Below are positions 1-8,917 of a stretch of 64,000 nt of DNA, piece by piece. The stretch is from Pseudoalteromonas luteoviolacea B = ATCC 29581. GTDB lineage: Bacteria > Pseudomonadota > Gammaproteobacteria > Enterobacterales > Alteromonadaceae. The DNA lies in contig CAPN01000051.1 of assembly GCA_000333235.1 (NCBI GenBank), positions 186,001 through 250,000 of the forward strand. Direction: 5' to 3'. A model generated the notes under the pieces. The model searched no databases. It was not told the origin of the DNA and worked only from the letters and a program-made list of their open reading frames with translations. Both the position numbers and the translations under genes were made by a program. Position 1 is the stretch's first letter; every line of letters starts with the position of its first letter.

Positions 1-633
1 TCTGATTCGAAAGAACTCGTTAACTTTTTAAAGCGCAAGGGATTACCGTACGCACGAGTGGCATCTGCGATGACTGAAGATGAGTCAATCAGTGTCCGAA
101 GCAATGATGAGCAAGGGGCGTTTGAACTCACCGAGCACCTTATTTCACTTGGTCATACCTCCATTGCATTCATTAAAGGACACCCAGATCATTCCGCAAC
201 TGAACTTCGATTTAGCGGATATAAAAAAGCACTGGCCAGTCACGGTATCGCATTTGATTCGAAATTAGTCGCTGAGGGTAACTTTAGTTATCACTCTGGT
301 GCAGATAGTGCGAAAACCATTTTAGATTTAAAGCCGAGGCCCACTGCAGTGTTTGCTTCTAATGATTACATGGCTGCAGCGGTACTTAAACTTGCAACTC
401 AAAGACAACTGAAAGTTCCAGAAGCGTTGTCTATTGCAGGGTTTGATAATGCACCAATAGCACGTCATATCTGGCCTGGTCTTACGACCATTGCACAACC
501 AGTAGAAGAGATGACAAGGCTTGCAGTAGAGCAGCTCATTCTTTCGATAACTGAACCACCAGAATCGGTTTTTCAGACGGTGCTAGAAGCAAAGCTAATA
601 TGCCGTGAATCGACCTCTGAAGTGAAAAAGTAG
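1..633 (+). CDS. LacI-family transcriptional regulator, C-terminal part (5' end outside window)
   Basis: The reading frame is open from the first base and ends at TAG 631-633, so only the effector-binding part of a LacI/GalR-type repressor is present. The visible 210 residues match the periplasmic-binding-protein fold of the family: a segment like EHLISLGHTSIAFIKG, then a RFSGYKKAL helix, then PTAVFASNDYMAAAVL and SIAGFDNAPIA, which are the usual sugar-pocket and dimer-interface blocks. The DNA-binding helix-turn-helix lies upstream of the window. It resembles the second LacI protein at 3172-4218 across the same blocks, so the two are probably paralogues. It is a candidate reader of the TGACAGCGYTGTCA operators found before pgi and the first TonB receptor, but nothing in the sequence proves which repressor binds them. 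The effector is not deducible. Confidence 0.93.
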   Translation, partial: SDSKELVNFLKRKGLPYARVASAMTEDESISVRSNDEQGAFELTEHLISLGHTSIAFIKGHPDHSATELRFSGYKKALASHGIAFDSKLVAEGNFSYHSGADSAKTILDLKPRPTAVFASNDYMAAAVLKLATQRQLKVPEALSIAGFDNAPIARHIWPGLTTIAQPVEEMTRLAVEQLILSITEPPESVFQTVLEAKLICRESTSEVKK

Positions 634-660
634 AGTTTTCTAATTTAAAGTTACTTGCCA

Positions 661-684
661 AAGGCGCCTTCGGGTGCCTTTTTT
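661..684 (+). terminator. Rho-independent terminator of the partial LacI gene
   Basis: Stem AAGGCGCC (661-668), tetraloop TTCG, stem GGTGCCTT (673-680) with one G-U pair, then a T tract. It starts 27 bases after the LacI stop codon. Confidence 0.9.
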
Positions 685-823
685 CTATTCTCTGTGTCTC
701 TAACGCCCGCTTTTTCTTATTTGATATAAACTTAAAGATGATCCAAGCAAATCGTTATTATGATTTCATTCATATATATGTAAAATGATATAAGTTATTT
801 CGAATAATTATAAGGTGAGTTTG

Positions 824-3064
824 ATGTCTTTCGAACCGAAGAGGAAAGAAGAGCCGGTCTATCTGGATGCAAACGCGACGACGCCCGTGTTACCAGCCAT
901 CGTAGATGTTGTGACGCATGCAATGAAAGTATGTTACGGCAATCCTTCTAGTGCGCACATTACAGGTGTTCAAGCGAAACATTTGTTGGAACAAGCGCGT
1001 GCCAGAGCGAAACAACTCGTGCAAGCGGGTAAAGGCGATATTCTTTTTACTTCTGGCGCGACCGAGGGAATTCAAACAGCCATCGTGTCTGCGCTGCTTG
1101 ATGCTAGAAAACACACGTTACAAAAGCCGGTTTTATTGTACGGTGCAACAGAGCATAAAGCAGTCCCTAATACACTTAAACATTGGAATTCGGTGCTCGA
1201 AATTCATGCTGAGGTGTTGGCGATACCGGTAGATAAAAATGGCTTACTCGACTTACGTTTTATTGAGGACAATGCGGTAAATGCCTTGGTCATTTGTACG
1301 ATGGCAGTTAACAATGAAACTGGCGTAATCCAAGATTTGCGAGCAATCGAAAATGCGATCCGCTCACGCAATACTCAATGCGCATGGATGGTGGATTGTG
1401 TACAGGCTATGGGTAAAGTTAATCTTGCGTTATATAAAACCACGATTGATTATGCCCCTTTTTCAGGCCATAAACTTTATGCGCCAAAAGGAATAGGGAT
1501 GCTCTATATTCGCGAGGGAGCACCCTACACCCCATTTATTGCTGGTGGAGGGCAAGAAAGTGGTATGCGCTCTGGGACAGAGAATCTGCCAGGTATAGCG
1601 AGTCTAAACGAACTATGCCGTTTACTGCTCGATGAAAACGATACTACGTTTCGAAGTCATGAAGAGTTAAACGAGTTTCGTAACCAATTGAAAGACGCCA
1701 TTGAAGATACCTTTGAAGAAGTAACCTTTCATCACGAGTTTAAACTGTCTGTACCAACAACATTAAACTTTTCAGTGAACAATCTCACCTCAAAAGAAGT
1801 GATCGATTTGTTTGATGCAGCAGGGATAAGGGTCAGTGGAGGTTCTGCGTGTAGCTCGGGTTCAAATCGCAGCTTTGTGCTTGATGCGATGGGGCGGACC
1901 AACTGGGAAAGTGAAAACGCCATTCGTTTGTCTTTTGGGCCTGCTGACACTCGAGCTCAAATTGAGACGGCTTGTCAGCGGATCCGTTCACTTAAACCAA
2001 TTTTGGCACAAAACTGTTTAATCGTTTCTGATTCTCAGTATCCAAATCAAGAAGCTTGTGCAGTAGGGCTCACTCAATTTCGTCATCAAGGTGCGTGCAG
2101 CTGGCTTTATGTTGCCTCAGATAGAAGTGCGGTGATTATTGACCCAATTGTAGAACTCTTGCCGAGAATGGAGCGTTTAATTGAAAAGCAAAAGCTCAAT
2201 GTCCAGGCTGTGTTGGATACTCATGCTCATCAAGACAGAGAGTCAGGAAGAGTGCTTTTTGCTCAGAACTTGCAACTAGCGCATGATGATACAGATGAAT
2301 TAGGATGGCCAAAAAAATTAGAATCACTCAGGTTGGCAGAAAATCGTTTGGAGAAATTAGCCACACCTGGTCATTCAAAAGACAGCGTAAGTTACTTGCT
2401 ATGCAATGATGAACGGGTGTCAACGTGCTTTTGTGGTGATATGGTTTTACCGCATGGACTAGGCGCGACAAACAAATTAGGTGGTGACACCGTCGCACTT
2501 GGAAAAAGCTTATTGGCGTTAAATGAACGACTATTGGAGTCGACAGTGATTTGCTCTGCACATGATTATAAGCAATGTTTTGCCATTACATGGGCAGTAC
2601 AAAAACAACAAATTCCTTTGTTGGCTGCCTTAGTAAATCAGGATATAACACTGGATGATTTTGTTGAGCAGCATGCGTTACAGAGTGAATGTGAACACCG
2701 TTTACATGATGCTAAACTTTGCGGTTTTGTTAATGCTCAAGCGAGTGAACAATTTGATGAGTTGTCCTCATCTGATGCAGTGAAGTGGATAAAAACCACC
2801 ACAGTAACCGTGATTGATATTCGTGAACCGTATGAACACAGTGCGCAATGCACACCATGCCAAATTCTAGAACAAGCAACGACAGTGTTGAATATTCCAC
2901 TCACTAGAATGGCTGATGCACTGATATCGGAGCGAGTAGACAAAGATGGGAATTATCTGTTGCTCTGCCGCACAGGGAATCGCTCACGGCAAGCCACAGT
3001 GACGTTGAAAAATTTAGGTTTTAAGCACGTGTTCAACCTTAAAGGTGGTGTAGCGCTGAGTTAG
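824..3064 (+). CDS. Three-domain sulfur-transfer protein: cysteine desulfurase - persulfide-dioxygenase-like MBL - rhodanese
   Basis: The 746-residue protein joins three enzymes of sulfane-sulfur metabolism. Residues 10-390 are a class V PLP aminotransferase of the NifS/IscS type: an SGHK block gives the PLP lysine (K217) and GGSACSSGS carries the catalytic cysteine (C343). Residues 400-620 are a metallo-beta-lactamase fold like ETHE1/persulfide dioxygenase: THAHQDR (H467, H469, D471), PGH (H517), GD (D539) and SAHD (H580). Residues 650-746 are a rhodanese domain with active loop CRTGNRSR (C715). In the MBL motif the last histidine of HxHxDH is arginine (R472); the residues reported to bind the single iron in ETHE1 (first His, PGH His, Asp) are kept. 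A GTG at 815 is in frame, but AAGGTGAG at 812-819 fits ATG 824 as ribosome site. The gene stands alone between two LacI genes. A role in releasing sulfur from cysteine and oxidising or passing on the persulfide is inferred. Confidence 0.88.
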   Translation: MSFEPKRKEEPVYLDANATTPVLPAIVDVVTHAMKVCYGNPSSAHITGVQAKHLLEQARARAKQLVQAGKGDILFTSGATEGIQTAIVSALLDARKHTLQKPVLLYGATEHKAVPNTLKHWNSVLEIHAEVLAIPVDKNGLLDLRFIEDNAVNALVICTMAVNNETGVIQDLRAIENAIRSRNTQCAWMVDCVQAMGKVNLALYKTTIDYAPFSGHKLYAPKGIGMLYIREGAPYTPFIAGGGQESGMRSGTENLPGIASLNELCRLLLDENDTTFRSHEELNEFRNQLKDAIEDTFEEVTFHHEFKLSVPTTLNFSVNNLTSKEVIDLFDAAGIRVSGGSACSSGSNRSFVLDAMGRTNWESENAIRLSFGPADTRAQIETACQRIRSLKPILAQNCLIVSDSQYPNQEACAVGLTQFRHQGACSWLYVASDRSAVIIDPIVELLPRMERLIEKQKLNVQAVLDTHAHQDRESGRVLFAQNLQLAHDDTDELGWPKKLESLRLAENRLEKLATPGHSKDSVSYLLCNDERVSTCFCGDMVLPHGLGATNKLGGDTVALGKSLLALNERLLESTVICSAHDYKQCFAITWAVQKQQIPLLAALVNQDITLDDFVEQHALQSECEHRLHDAKLCGFVNAQASEQFDELSSSDAVKWIKTTTVTVIDIREPYEHSAQCTPCQILEQATTVLNIPLTRMADALISERVDKDGNYLLLCRTGNRSRQATVTLKNLGFKHVFNLKGGVALS

Positions 3065-3089
3065 GGTAAGTCGAGTAAATAGGGTATCT

Positions 3090-3123
3090 ACCCAAGTTAC
3101 CTATATCTTGAGGTAACTTGGGT
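3090..3123. terminator. Perfect 13-bp inverted repeat between convergent genes, probable bidirectional terminator
   Basis: ACCCAAGTTACCT (3090-3102) pairs exactly with AGGTAACTTGGGT (3111-3123) over an 8-base loop. It lies between the ends of the sulfur-protein gene (+) and the LacI gene (-). No T tract follows on either strand, so termination is likely from position and stem strength rather than from a canonical motif. Confidence 0.55.
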
Positions 3124-3171
3124 CTAACGTAACAAAATGTTTGGAACGTGTTATTGCAAGATAAACTTGGA

Positions 3172-4218
3172 TTAAATTGAGTTCGAGCTTTCGCGCACCA
3201 CCATGGATGGGGTAAATACCGTTAAAATCTCTTTATCTAAGTTTCGAGGCCCACGTATTTTGCTAAATAGTAATCTGGCTGCATGTTGCGAAATGACATC
3301 ATTTTCTTGATGTGCGGTGGTGAGTTTGGGCCAAGTTTGTTTCGAGAATGGTGAGTCTTCGAAGCCGGTAATCGATAACGATTGTGGGATTGCAATATTC
3401 ATTAGTCGTGCAGCAAACAGAGCACCTGCCGCAATTTCATCGTTACCGCCCATAAGTGCTGTAATGCAATGTTTATTCCCTTTGTCTAAAAAATGCTTCG
3501 CTCCATTTACTCCGGATTCAAACGAGTAGTTACCTTGGTAAACTAAAGCATCGTCAAGGGCAATTTTGCTGTCTTTCAGGGCATCTTGGTAACCTTTTAA
3601 GCGTTCGGACGTCGATTTGTGTTCTTCGTCACCGCATAAAAAGGCGATTTTTGTGTGTCCATGACGGATCAGATGCTCCGTAATTTCATAAGAGGCAGCG
3701 TAATCATTTACATAGATACAATTTTTACGCGTATCTACTTCACCATTTGAGCTCTCATGGTGTGGACGGCCTGATAAGATCCGTACATATTCAATGCCCA
3801 TAGACTCAAGGAGTTCAATAATATCGTTTTGTTCAGACAGCGGAGGAGTAAGCACTAATCCGGCTAGGCGCGATCGTTTGATCATTGTCTGAAACTCATC
3901 AACCATATTATCATCGTGGTAATGACACGGATGTATAACCAGTTCATAACCTTCTTTACGGCAGCGTGACAAAACACCATTTTGCATATCAATAACATAA
4001 TAAGCGTTTGGGTTATCGTAAACTAAGCCTATTGTAAACGAAGACGTGCCAGCTAAATTTCTGGCGGCTAAATTGGGTTGGTAGTTTAATTCCTTCACTG
4101 CACCCATGACGGTATCGTACGTTTTTTTTCGTACAGAAGGTTCATTGTTTATAACCCGAGAAACGGTTTTCATGGATACGCCAGCGAGTTTCGCTACATC
4201 GTTAATTGTGACTTTCAT
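3172..4218 (-). CDS. LacI-family transcriptional regulator
   Basis: A complete 348-residue LacI/GalR-type repressor. Residues 1-50 form the helix-turn-helix and hinge: INDVAKLAGVSMKTVSRVIN followed by a NYQPNLAARNLAG hinge helix. The rest is the sugar-binding domain with family blocks such as SFTIGLVYDNPNAYY, EHLIRHGHTKIAFL, RLKGYQDAL, ALMGGNDEIAAGAL and SITGFEDSPF. The hinge has the leucine/alanine helix that kinks operators at a central CpG, which fits the CG-centred palindromes nearby. Start ATG 4218 opens the helix-turn-helix directly; the ribosome site is weak. The gene is divergent from pgi, and two LacI-type palindromes (4538-4551 and 4604-4617) lie in the shared gap. A role as local repressor or activator of glucose-phosphate genes is inferred; the ligand is unknown. 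Confidence 0.95.
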   Translation of the reverse strand: MKVTINDVAKLAGVSMKTVSRVINNEPSVRKKTYDTVMGAVKELNYQPNLAARNLAGTSSFTIGLVYDNPNAYYVIDMQNGVLSRCRKEGYELVIHPCHYHDDNMVDEFQTMIKRSRLAGLVLTPPLSEQNDIIELLESMGIEYVRILSGRPHHESSNGEVDTRKNCIYVNDYAASYEITEHLIRHGHTKIAFLCGDEEHKSTSERLKGYQDALKDSKIALDDALVYQGNYSFESGVNGAKHFLDKGNKHCITALMGGNDEIAAGALFAARLMNIAIPQSLSITGFEDSPFSKQTWPKLTTAHQENDVISQHAARLLFSKIRGPRNLDKEILTVFTPSMVVRESSNSI

Positions 4219-4537
4219 TTTATTATTGTCAGACCTTGCTAAATTGACCAGTGAGATACAAAGGCGTTTGTCGCTGGTTTATTTCACTAAACTTTATTTA
4301 AGTTCAACAAGCATAGCTAAAATATCGCATGATTGGGTAGAAATGTCAGTCTATCCCCATTTTCAAAACACACTTCAAACAATGAATTTGTTCTATTGTT
4401 TACAAAAGTCAAGTGAATTCAACTTTAGCTAATTTGGTTTCAGTATGAAATGATTATTTCATTAAACTATCATGCTGATTCGTTAGTCTATCGGAAGTGA
4501 AAAAGAATTAGCAGCAAAAAGATCACAAATAAATTTA

Positions 4538-4551
4538 TGATACCGGTGTCA
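4538..4551. promoter_or_regulatory. ACCGGT-centred LacI-type near-palindrome
   Basis: TGATACCGGTGTCA has one mismatch from a perfect 14-bp dyad with a central CG, the geometry of LacI-family operators. It resembles ACCGGT-type operators such as those of the gluconate repressor family. It lies 52 bases before the pgi -35 box. It differs in its core from the TGACAGCGYTGTCA sites, so a second repressor may act here. The binding protein is inferred only. Confidence 0.4.
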
Positions 4552-4602
4552 AAAGGTGATTTTTCAGCTATTATGCGCAGTATAAACTGGCAAAGAAGAT
4601 AT

Positions 4603-4631
4603 TTGACAGCGTTGTCATTTTAACTTATCGT
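4603..4631 (+). promoter_or_regulatory. pgi promoter overlapped by LacI-type operator TGACAGCGTTGTCA
   Basis: TTGACA (4603-4608) and TATCGT (4626-4631) are spaced by 17 bases, a good sigma-70 promoter. The operator TGACAGCGTTGTCA (4604-4617) covers the -35 box, so binding would block RNA polymerase. The same 14-mer occurs at 9466-9479, and a perfectly symmetric version occurs at 8996-9009. Confidence 0.65.
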
Positions 4632-4725
4632 TAACTGCAACCGTCTTATTCTCTTTGCAGATTTTGCAATGAGCATAGAAAAATTGATATAAATCAGCTT
4701 ATTGTGTTTTAGGGGAAAGTTATTT

Positions 4726-6366
4726 ATGAGTAGTCGTGCAGAGCTAACTAGTTGGAAAGCATTGTCTAAAAGTGCAGAGGCAGTGAAAAGTGTTCACTTA
4801 AAAACACTTTTCGAGCAGGACGGTACTCGTTTTGAAAAGTTTTCAAGTCAAATGCCTGGTGTATTGTTTGATTACTCGAAACAACTTATTACCTCTGAAG
4901 TAAAATCACAATTAATTCAATTAGCTGAAGAGTCTAAGATTGACGCGTGGCGTGATCGAATGTTTCGTGGCGATAAAATTAACTTTACCGAAGACCGCGC
5001 TGTGTTGCACGTTGCACTGCGCAACAGAAAAAGTTCGCCGATTCTAGTTGATGGTGTAAATGTTACAGAACAAGTAAACCAAGAATTAAGCAAGTTAAAG
5101 CAGTTTAGCGAACAAGTGCGCAGTGGTGCTTGGTTAGGTTACACAGGTAAAGCGGTAAAAGATGTTGTCGCAATTGGCGTAGGAGGTTCAAATCTTGGAC
5201 CTCAAATGATTACTGAAGCACTCAAAAGCTACGCCGACAAAACCTTGAATATGCATTATGTTTCCAACGTAGATGGTGTGCAGCTAGCTCATGCATTAGA
5301 AGGACTCGATCCTGAAACAACCTTATTTGTTATTTCGTCTAAAACGTTTACCACGTCAGAAACGATGACAAATGCTCGTTCTTCAGTAGAGTGGTTTTTA
5401 GCCTCGGCAAAAGATCGTAGTGCGATCGCGAAACATTTTGTGGCAGTGAGCACTAATTTAGATAAGACGCGAGCATTTGGTATTGCGGACGAAAACGTCT
5501 TTACGATGTGGGATTGGGTTGGTGGACGTTTCTCACTATGGAGTGCAATCGGTTTACCGATTGCTCTTTATTTAGGTTTTGATGCCTTTTCTGAAGTATT
5601 AGAAGGCGCTTTTGAAGTGGATGAACACTTCAAAAATACTGAGTATGAGAATAACATTCCACTTCTTATGGCATTATTAAGTGTTTGGAATACCAGTTTC
5701 TTAGGCCATAAAGCGCAAGCTATTTTACCATACGATCAAGCATTACATATGCTGCCTGCCTATTTGCAGCAAGGCGAAATGGAAAGTAATGGTAAATCAG
5801 TGTCGTTTGATGGCAACACGGTTCCTTATACCACGGTCCCATTGATTTGGGGCATGACCGGCATTAATGGTCAACATGCATTTTATCAATATTTGCACCA
5901 AGGGAACACAATTGTTCCGGCAGATTTTATCGCATCGATTGAGCCACAAGTTAAAGTGGGCAATCACCATGACATTTTAATGTCGAACTTTTTTGCACAA
6001 ACAGAAGCGATGATGGCAGGTGTTGACGCTAAGGCAGTAACGGCTGACCTAACTGCAAAGGGTAAAAGCGAAAAAGAAATTGAAGCGCTAATAGCGCATA
6101 AGATACATCAAGGCAATCGCCCAACATCTTCGTTTATTTTGGATAAAGTGGATGCAAAAGGCGTTGGCCGTTTAGTGGCGTTATATGAGCATAAGATTTT
6201 CTGTCAGGGGATCTTGCTTGAGATTTGTTCATTTGATCAGTGGGGTGTAGAGCTAGGTAAAGGACTTGCCTCTAATATCGAAAAAGAATTGTCGGATGAT
6301 CACTCTGTGAATTCACACGACAGTTCAACGTCTGGTTTAATTGCTTACTACAAATCTCGCCGCTAA
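4726..6366 (+). CDS. pgi: Glucose-6-phosphate isomerase
   Basis: A 546-residue cytoplasmic enzyme interconverting glucose 6-phosphate and fructose 6-phosphate. Its length equals that of the bacterial family. Visible family blocks are AIGVGGSNLGPQMITEAL (phosphate binding), the VSTNLDK region, GGRFSLWSAIGLPIAL, the QGEMESNGKS block and the C-terminal DQWGVELGKGLA block, which contains a catalytic lysine region. A TTG 24 bases upstream is in frame, but ATG 4726 has AGGGGA at 4711-4716 and gives the usual N terminus. The gene is monocistronic in appearance: 345 bases separate it from zwf. The operator on its promoter links it to the TonB receptor at 9535. With zwf and pgl it feeds glucose 6-phosphate either to glycolysis/gluconeogenesis or to 6-phosphogluconate. 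Confidence 0.98.
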   Translation: MSSRAELTSWKALSKSAEAVKSVHLKTLFEQDGTRFEKFSSQMPGVLFDYSKQLITSEVKSQLIQLAEESKIDAWRDRMFRGDKINFTEDRAVLHVALRNRKSSPILVDGVNVTEQVNQELSKLKQFSEQVRSGAWLGYTGKAVKDVVAIGVGGSNLGPQMITEALKSYADKTLNMHYVSNVDGVQLAHALEGLDPETTLFVISSKTFTTSETMTNARSSVEWFLASAKDRSAIAKHFVAVSTNLDKTRAFGIADENVFTMWDWVGGRFSLWSAIGLPIALYLGFDAFSEVLEGAFEVDEHFKNTEYENNIPLLMALLSVWNTSFLGHKAQAILPYDQALHMLPAYLQQGEMESNGKSVSFDGNTVPYTTVPLIWGMTGINGQHAFYQYLHQGNTIVPADFIASIEPQVKVGNHHDILMSNFFAQTEAMMAGVDAKAVTADLTAKGKSEKEIEALIAHKIHQGNRPTSSFILDKVDAKGVGRLVALYEHKIFCQGILLEICSFDQWGVELGKGLASNIEKELSDDHSVNSHDSSTSGLIAYYKSRR

Positions 6367-6711
6367 TAGATTGTGTCGTGTAAACGGCAAAAAGAATTCA
6401 CGCAATGTGAACCAATTACCTTTGAACGGGTAGCGCTGGAGTTCTTAGGGCCTGTATTTTTGTGAGAGGAATTACAGTGCCCCTAAGGCTCATTTATATC
6501 TAAGTTACAAACTGAACCTAAAGAGAGACTCTGAGTCGCGGATCTTGAAATATCTTGGGTATAAAATCAGCAACTAATGAAGTTGCGCCACATTGCAATC
6601 GAATTCACGACCTAAATAACCAAACTTCTGCTAGTGTGAGCTTGATCCTTACCGCAGAGTAAGTACGTGGTTTGAATAGACCTTCGTACATCAACAAGTA
6701 GAGAGAAGACT
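6367..6711 (+). other. pgi-zwf intergenic region with a bulged inverted repeat
   Basis: CTTAGGG (6444-6450) can pair with CCCTAAG (6481-6487), and an inner CTGTA with TACAG, giving a bulged hairpin about 80 bases after pgi. No T tract follows, so it may be a weak terminator or a leader structure. I looked for a HexR-type TGTAAT-N-ATTACA box before zwf and for the TGACAGCG operator, and found neither. The zwf ribosome site is GAGAGAAG just before ATG 6712. Confidence 0.5.
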
Positions 6712-8190
6712 ATGTTAAATCCTTTTGATATTGTGATTTTTGGTGGTGGTGGTGATCTTGCGCTTCGCAAGTTAGTCCCTGCAATGTACAGAGCATATCA
6801 AGAAGGGAACCTTCCACACGGTACACGGATTTTACCTACTGTTCGTGAAGCTGCGAAAAAAGATGAATATATCGAAACGGCTCATCAAGCACTGCAAGCC
6901 CATCTGGGCAAAGGTGAATATAATAAAAAAGATTGGGAAGCGTTTTCACAGTTTTTAGTTCCTGTAGTTATTAATGTGACAGAAGAAGACAATCATTGGG
7001 ACGAACTCAAAGCGATTTTAAATACCGAAGCTGAAGATAGATCTCGTGTTTTTTATCTTTCTTTGCCGCCTGCAGTGTATGGTCGTTGTTGTGAAATTTT
7101 GTCCCTTAAGGGCCTTATTACTGAAACCTCCCGAGTCGTGGTAGAAAAACCGATTGGTTATTGCGGTAAGTCAGCGGAAGAAATTAATTCAAAAATTGCA
7201 CAGTATTTTCAAGAAGAACAGATTTTCCGAATTGATCATTATTTAGGAAAAGAAACCGTACAAAACCTAATGGCATTACGTTTTTCGAATTCATTATTCG
7301 AGAACATGTGGGATGCGAAGGTAATCGATAATATCCAAATTAGCATTTCTGAAACGGTCGGTTTAGAAGGGCGAGCTGGGTTCTACGATAAGGCTGGCGC
7401 TCTGCGTGATATGATCCAAAATCATCTATTACAACTACTTTGTTTAGTTGCAATGGAATCGCCGCATAAACTAAATGCAAACAGTATTCGCGCCGAAAAA
7501 CTCAAGGTATTAGAAGCACTTCGTCCATTAATTGATGGTGACGTAGATAAAAACATAGTTCGTGGACAATATGTACCTGGTGATTTGGCTGGTAAATTGG
7601 TGCCGGGTTACCTTGAAGAATTGGGTGAAGGTTCATCGAAAACAGAAACCTTCGTTGCAATTCGCGCACATATTGATAACTGGCGTTGGGCAGGCGTGCC
7701 ATTTTATTTGCGAACAGGTAAGCGCATGAAGAAACGCTGTGCCGAAATAGTTGTTGAGTACAAAAAGGTGTCGCATAACGTGTACACGAATGAAGTTGGC
7801 CCAATTCAGCCAAACCGTTTAGTCATTCGCTTGCAACCAGAAGAAAGTATCCAGCTTACGCTTATGTCAAAGCGGATGGATAACCTTGAGATGCAATTAG
7901 AGCCGGTAACGTTAAACATCGAGTTAAGTCAAAAGTACAACAACACATATTATTCTGATGCCTACAAGCGTTTAATGCTTGATGCGGCTGCTAATAATCC
8001 ATCGCTCTTTATTCATCGTGATGAAGTACGTCAAGCATGGAAATGGATAGACCCGATTGTTGAACGTTGGCAGAAAAAAGGTATCCCTGCACTGTATCGC
8101 GCAGGAAGTTGGGGGCCAGATGATGCTGATGAGCTGCTGTCTGAAAACAACCACGTTTGGTTTAATGCAGGAGAAAAAGCGAATGGCTAA
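6712..8190 (+). CDS. zwf: Glucose-6-phosphate 1-dehydrogenase
   Basis: A 492-residue cytoplasmic enzyme oxidising glucose 6-phosphate to 6-phosphogluconolactone with NAD(P)+, the entry to the pentose-phosphate and Entner-Doudoroff routes. The N-terminal nucleotide-binding block is IFGGGGDLALRKLVPAMY (canonical G-x-x-G-D-L-x-x-R-K-L). The active-site signature RIDHYLGKETVQNL follows near residue 175, and VEKPIGYCGKSAEE precedes it. The length is typical. The stop overlaps the pgl start by 8 bases, which points to translational coupling. In many gammaproteobacteria edd and eda follow; here a strong terminator follows pgl, so the rest of the Entner-Doudoroff route must be elsewhere. Confidence 0.98.
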   Translation: MLNPFDIVIFGGGGDLALRKLVPAMYRAYQEGNLPHGTRILPTVREAAKKDEYIETAHQALQAHLGKGEYNKKDWEAFSQFLVPVVINVTEEDNHWDELKAILNTEAEDRSRVFYLSLPPAVYGRCCEILSLKGLITETSRVVVEKPIGYCGKSAEEINSKIAQYFQEEQIFRIDHYLGKETVQNLMALRFSNSLFENMWDAKVIDNIQISISETVGLEGRAGFYDKAGALRDMIQNHLLQLLCLVAMESPHKLNANSIRAEKLKVLEALRPLIDGDVDKNIVRGQYVPGDLAGKLVPGYLEELGEGSSKTETFVAIRAHIDNWRWAGVPFYLRTGKRMKKRCAEIVVEYKKVSHNVYTNEVGPIQPNRLVIRLQPEESIQLTLMSKRMDNLEMQLEPVTLNIELSQKYNNTYYSDAYKRLMLDAAANNPSLFIHRDEVRQAWKWIDPIVERWQKKGIPALYRAGSWGPDDADELLSENNHVWFNAGEKANG

Positions 8191-8893
8191 TATCACAGAG
8201 CGTTTTTTTGAAAGCAAAGAAGAAATGACTCAAGCATTGGCGACGCTTTTAGAAGTGGAATTGTCGGATGCGGTGAGTAAATCAGGTGAAGCGGTATTAA
8301 TGGTATCTGGTGGTTCATCGCCAAAGGCAGCTTATGAATATTTATCAACAGTAGACTTAGGTTGGTCAAATATTACCGTTGCAATGGTTGATGAACGTTG
8401 GGTTGAGGCTTCTCATGAAAAATCAAACGAAGCGTTTATTAAATCGACGTTATTAAAAAATAATGGCGCAAAGGCTCGTTTTCTTGCGATGAAAAATGAC
8501 GCCAGTACAGCGAAAGAAGGGCACAAGCAATGCGAACAGCGTTTTAATGCTTTACGCCGTCCTTTTGATGTGACGATTCTAGGAATGGGGCCTGATGGTC
8601 ATACTGCCTCTTTATTCCCTCATGCTGAAGGTTTGGATGAAGCGCTTAGTTCATCCTCGATTACCGCACCCATTAATGCCATTGAAAGTGAAGTGACAGG
8701 ATCAATTACCGAAAGAATGTCACTTTCTCTTGCTGGGATTGCGGCAACAAAGCATGCCGTTTTGCTTATTAGCGGCGAAGAAAAGCGTGCGGTATATCAA
8801 CGAGCTAAAGAAACAGGAGAGGTTGCTGACATGCCTCTTCGTGCAGTTTTACAGCATCCGCAATTGAACCTGACGGTTTTTTGGGCTCCGTAA
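8183..8893 (+). CDS. pgl: 6-phosphogluconolactonase
   Basis: A 236-residue member of the DevB/Pgl (NagB-like) family that hydrolyses 6-phosphogluconolactone, the product of the gene just upstream. The signature blocks are VSGGSSPKAAYEYLS near residue 35, MVDERWV near residue 70, and GMGPDGHTASLFPHAEG near residue 135 with the catalytic GPDGH. The frame runs open further upstream into zwf, but ATG 8183 begins the family N terminus and has GGAG at 8170-8173 as ribosome site. It overlaps zwf by 8 bases and is the last gene before the terminator at 8918. Confidence 0.96.
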   Translation: MANITERFFESKEEMTQALATLLEVELSDAVSKSGEAVLMVSGGSSPKAAYEYLSTVDLGWSNITVAMVDERWVEASHEKSNEAFIKSTLLKNNGAKARFLAMKNDASTAKEGHKQCEQRFNALRRPFDVTILGMGPDGHTASLFPHAEGLDEALSSSSITAPINAIESEVTGSITERMSLSLAGIAATKHAVLLISGEEKRAVYQRAKETGEVADMPLRAVLQHPQLNLTVFWAP

Positions 8894-8917
8894 AACCGAT
8901 GTAACAAAAAAACGGGG

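Larger units (their letters stand above)
4219..4725. other. Divergent regulatory region between lacI-type gene and pgi
   Basis: This 507-bp AT-rich gap carries the control signals of both neighbours. It holds a perfect 7-bp inverted repeat ATGAAAT-GATT-ATTTCAT at 4445-4462, the ACCGGT-centred near-palindrome at 4538-4551, and the operator/promoter at 4603-4631. The ribosome site of pgi is AGGGGA at 4711-4716. I see no convincing small gene. Confidence 0.6.

Noticed and set aside
4106..4432. 108-codon + strand frame opposite the LacI gene start
   Set aside because: Overlaps the LacI helix-turn-helix coding region antisense and has no ribosome site; a shadow frame.
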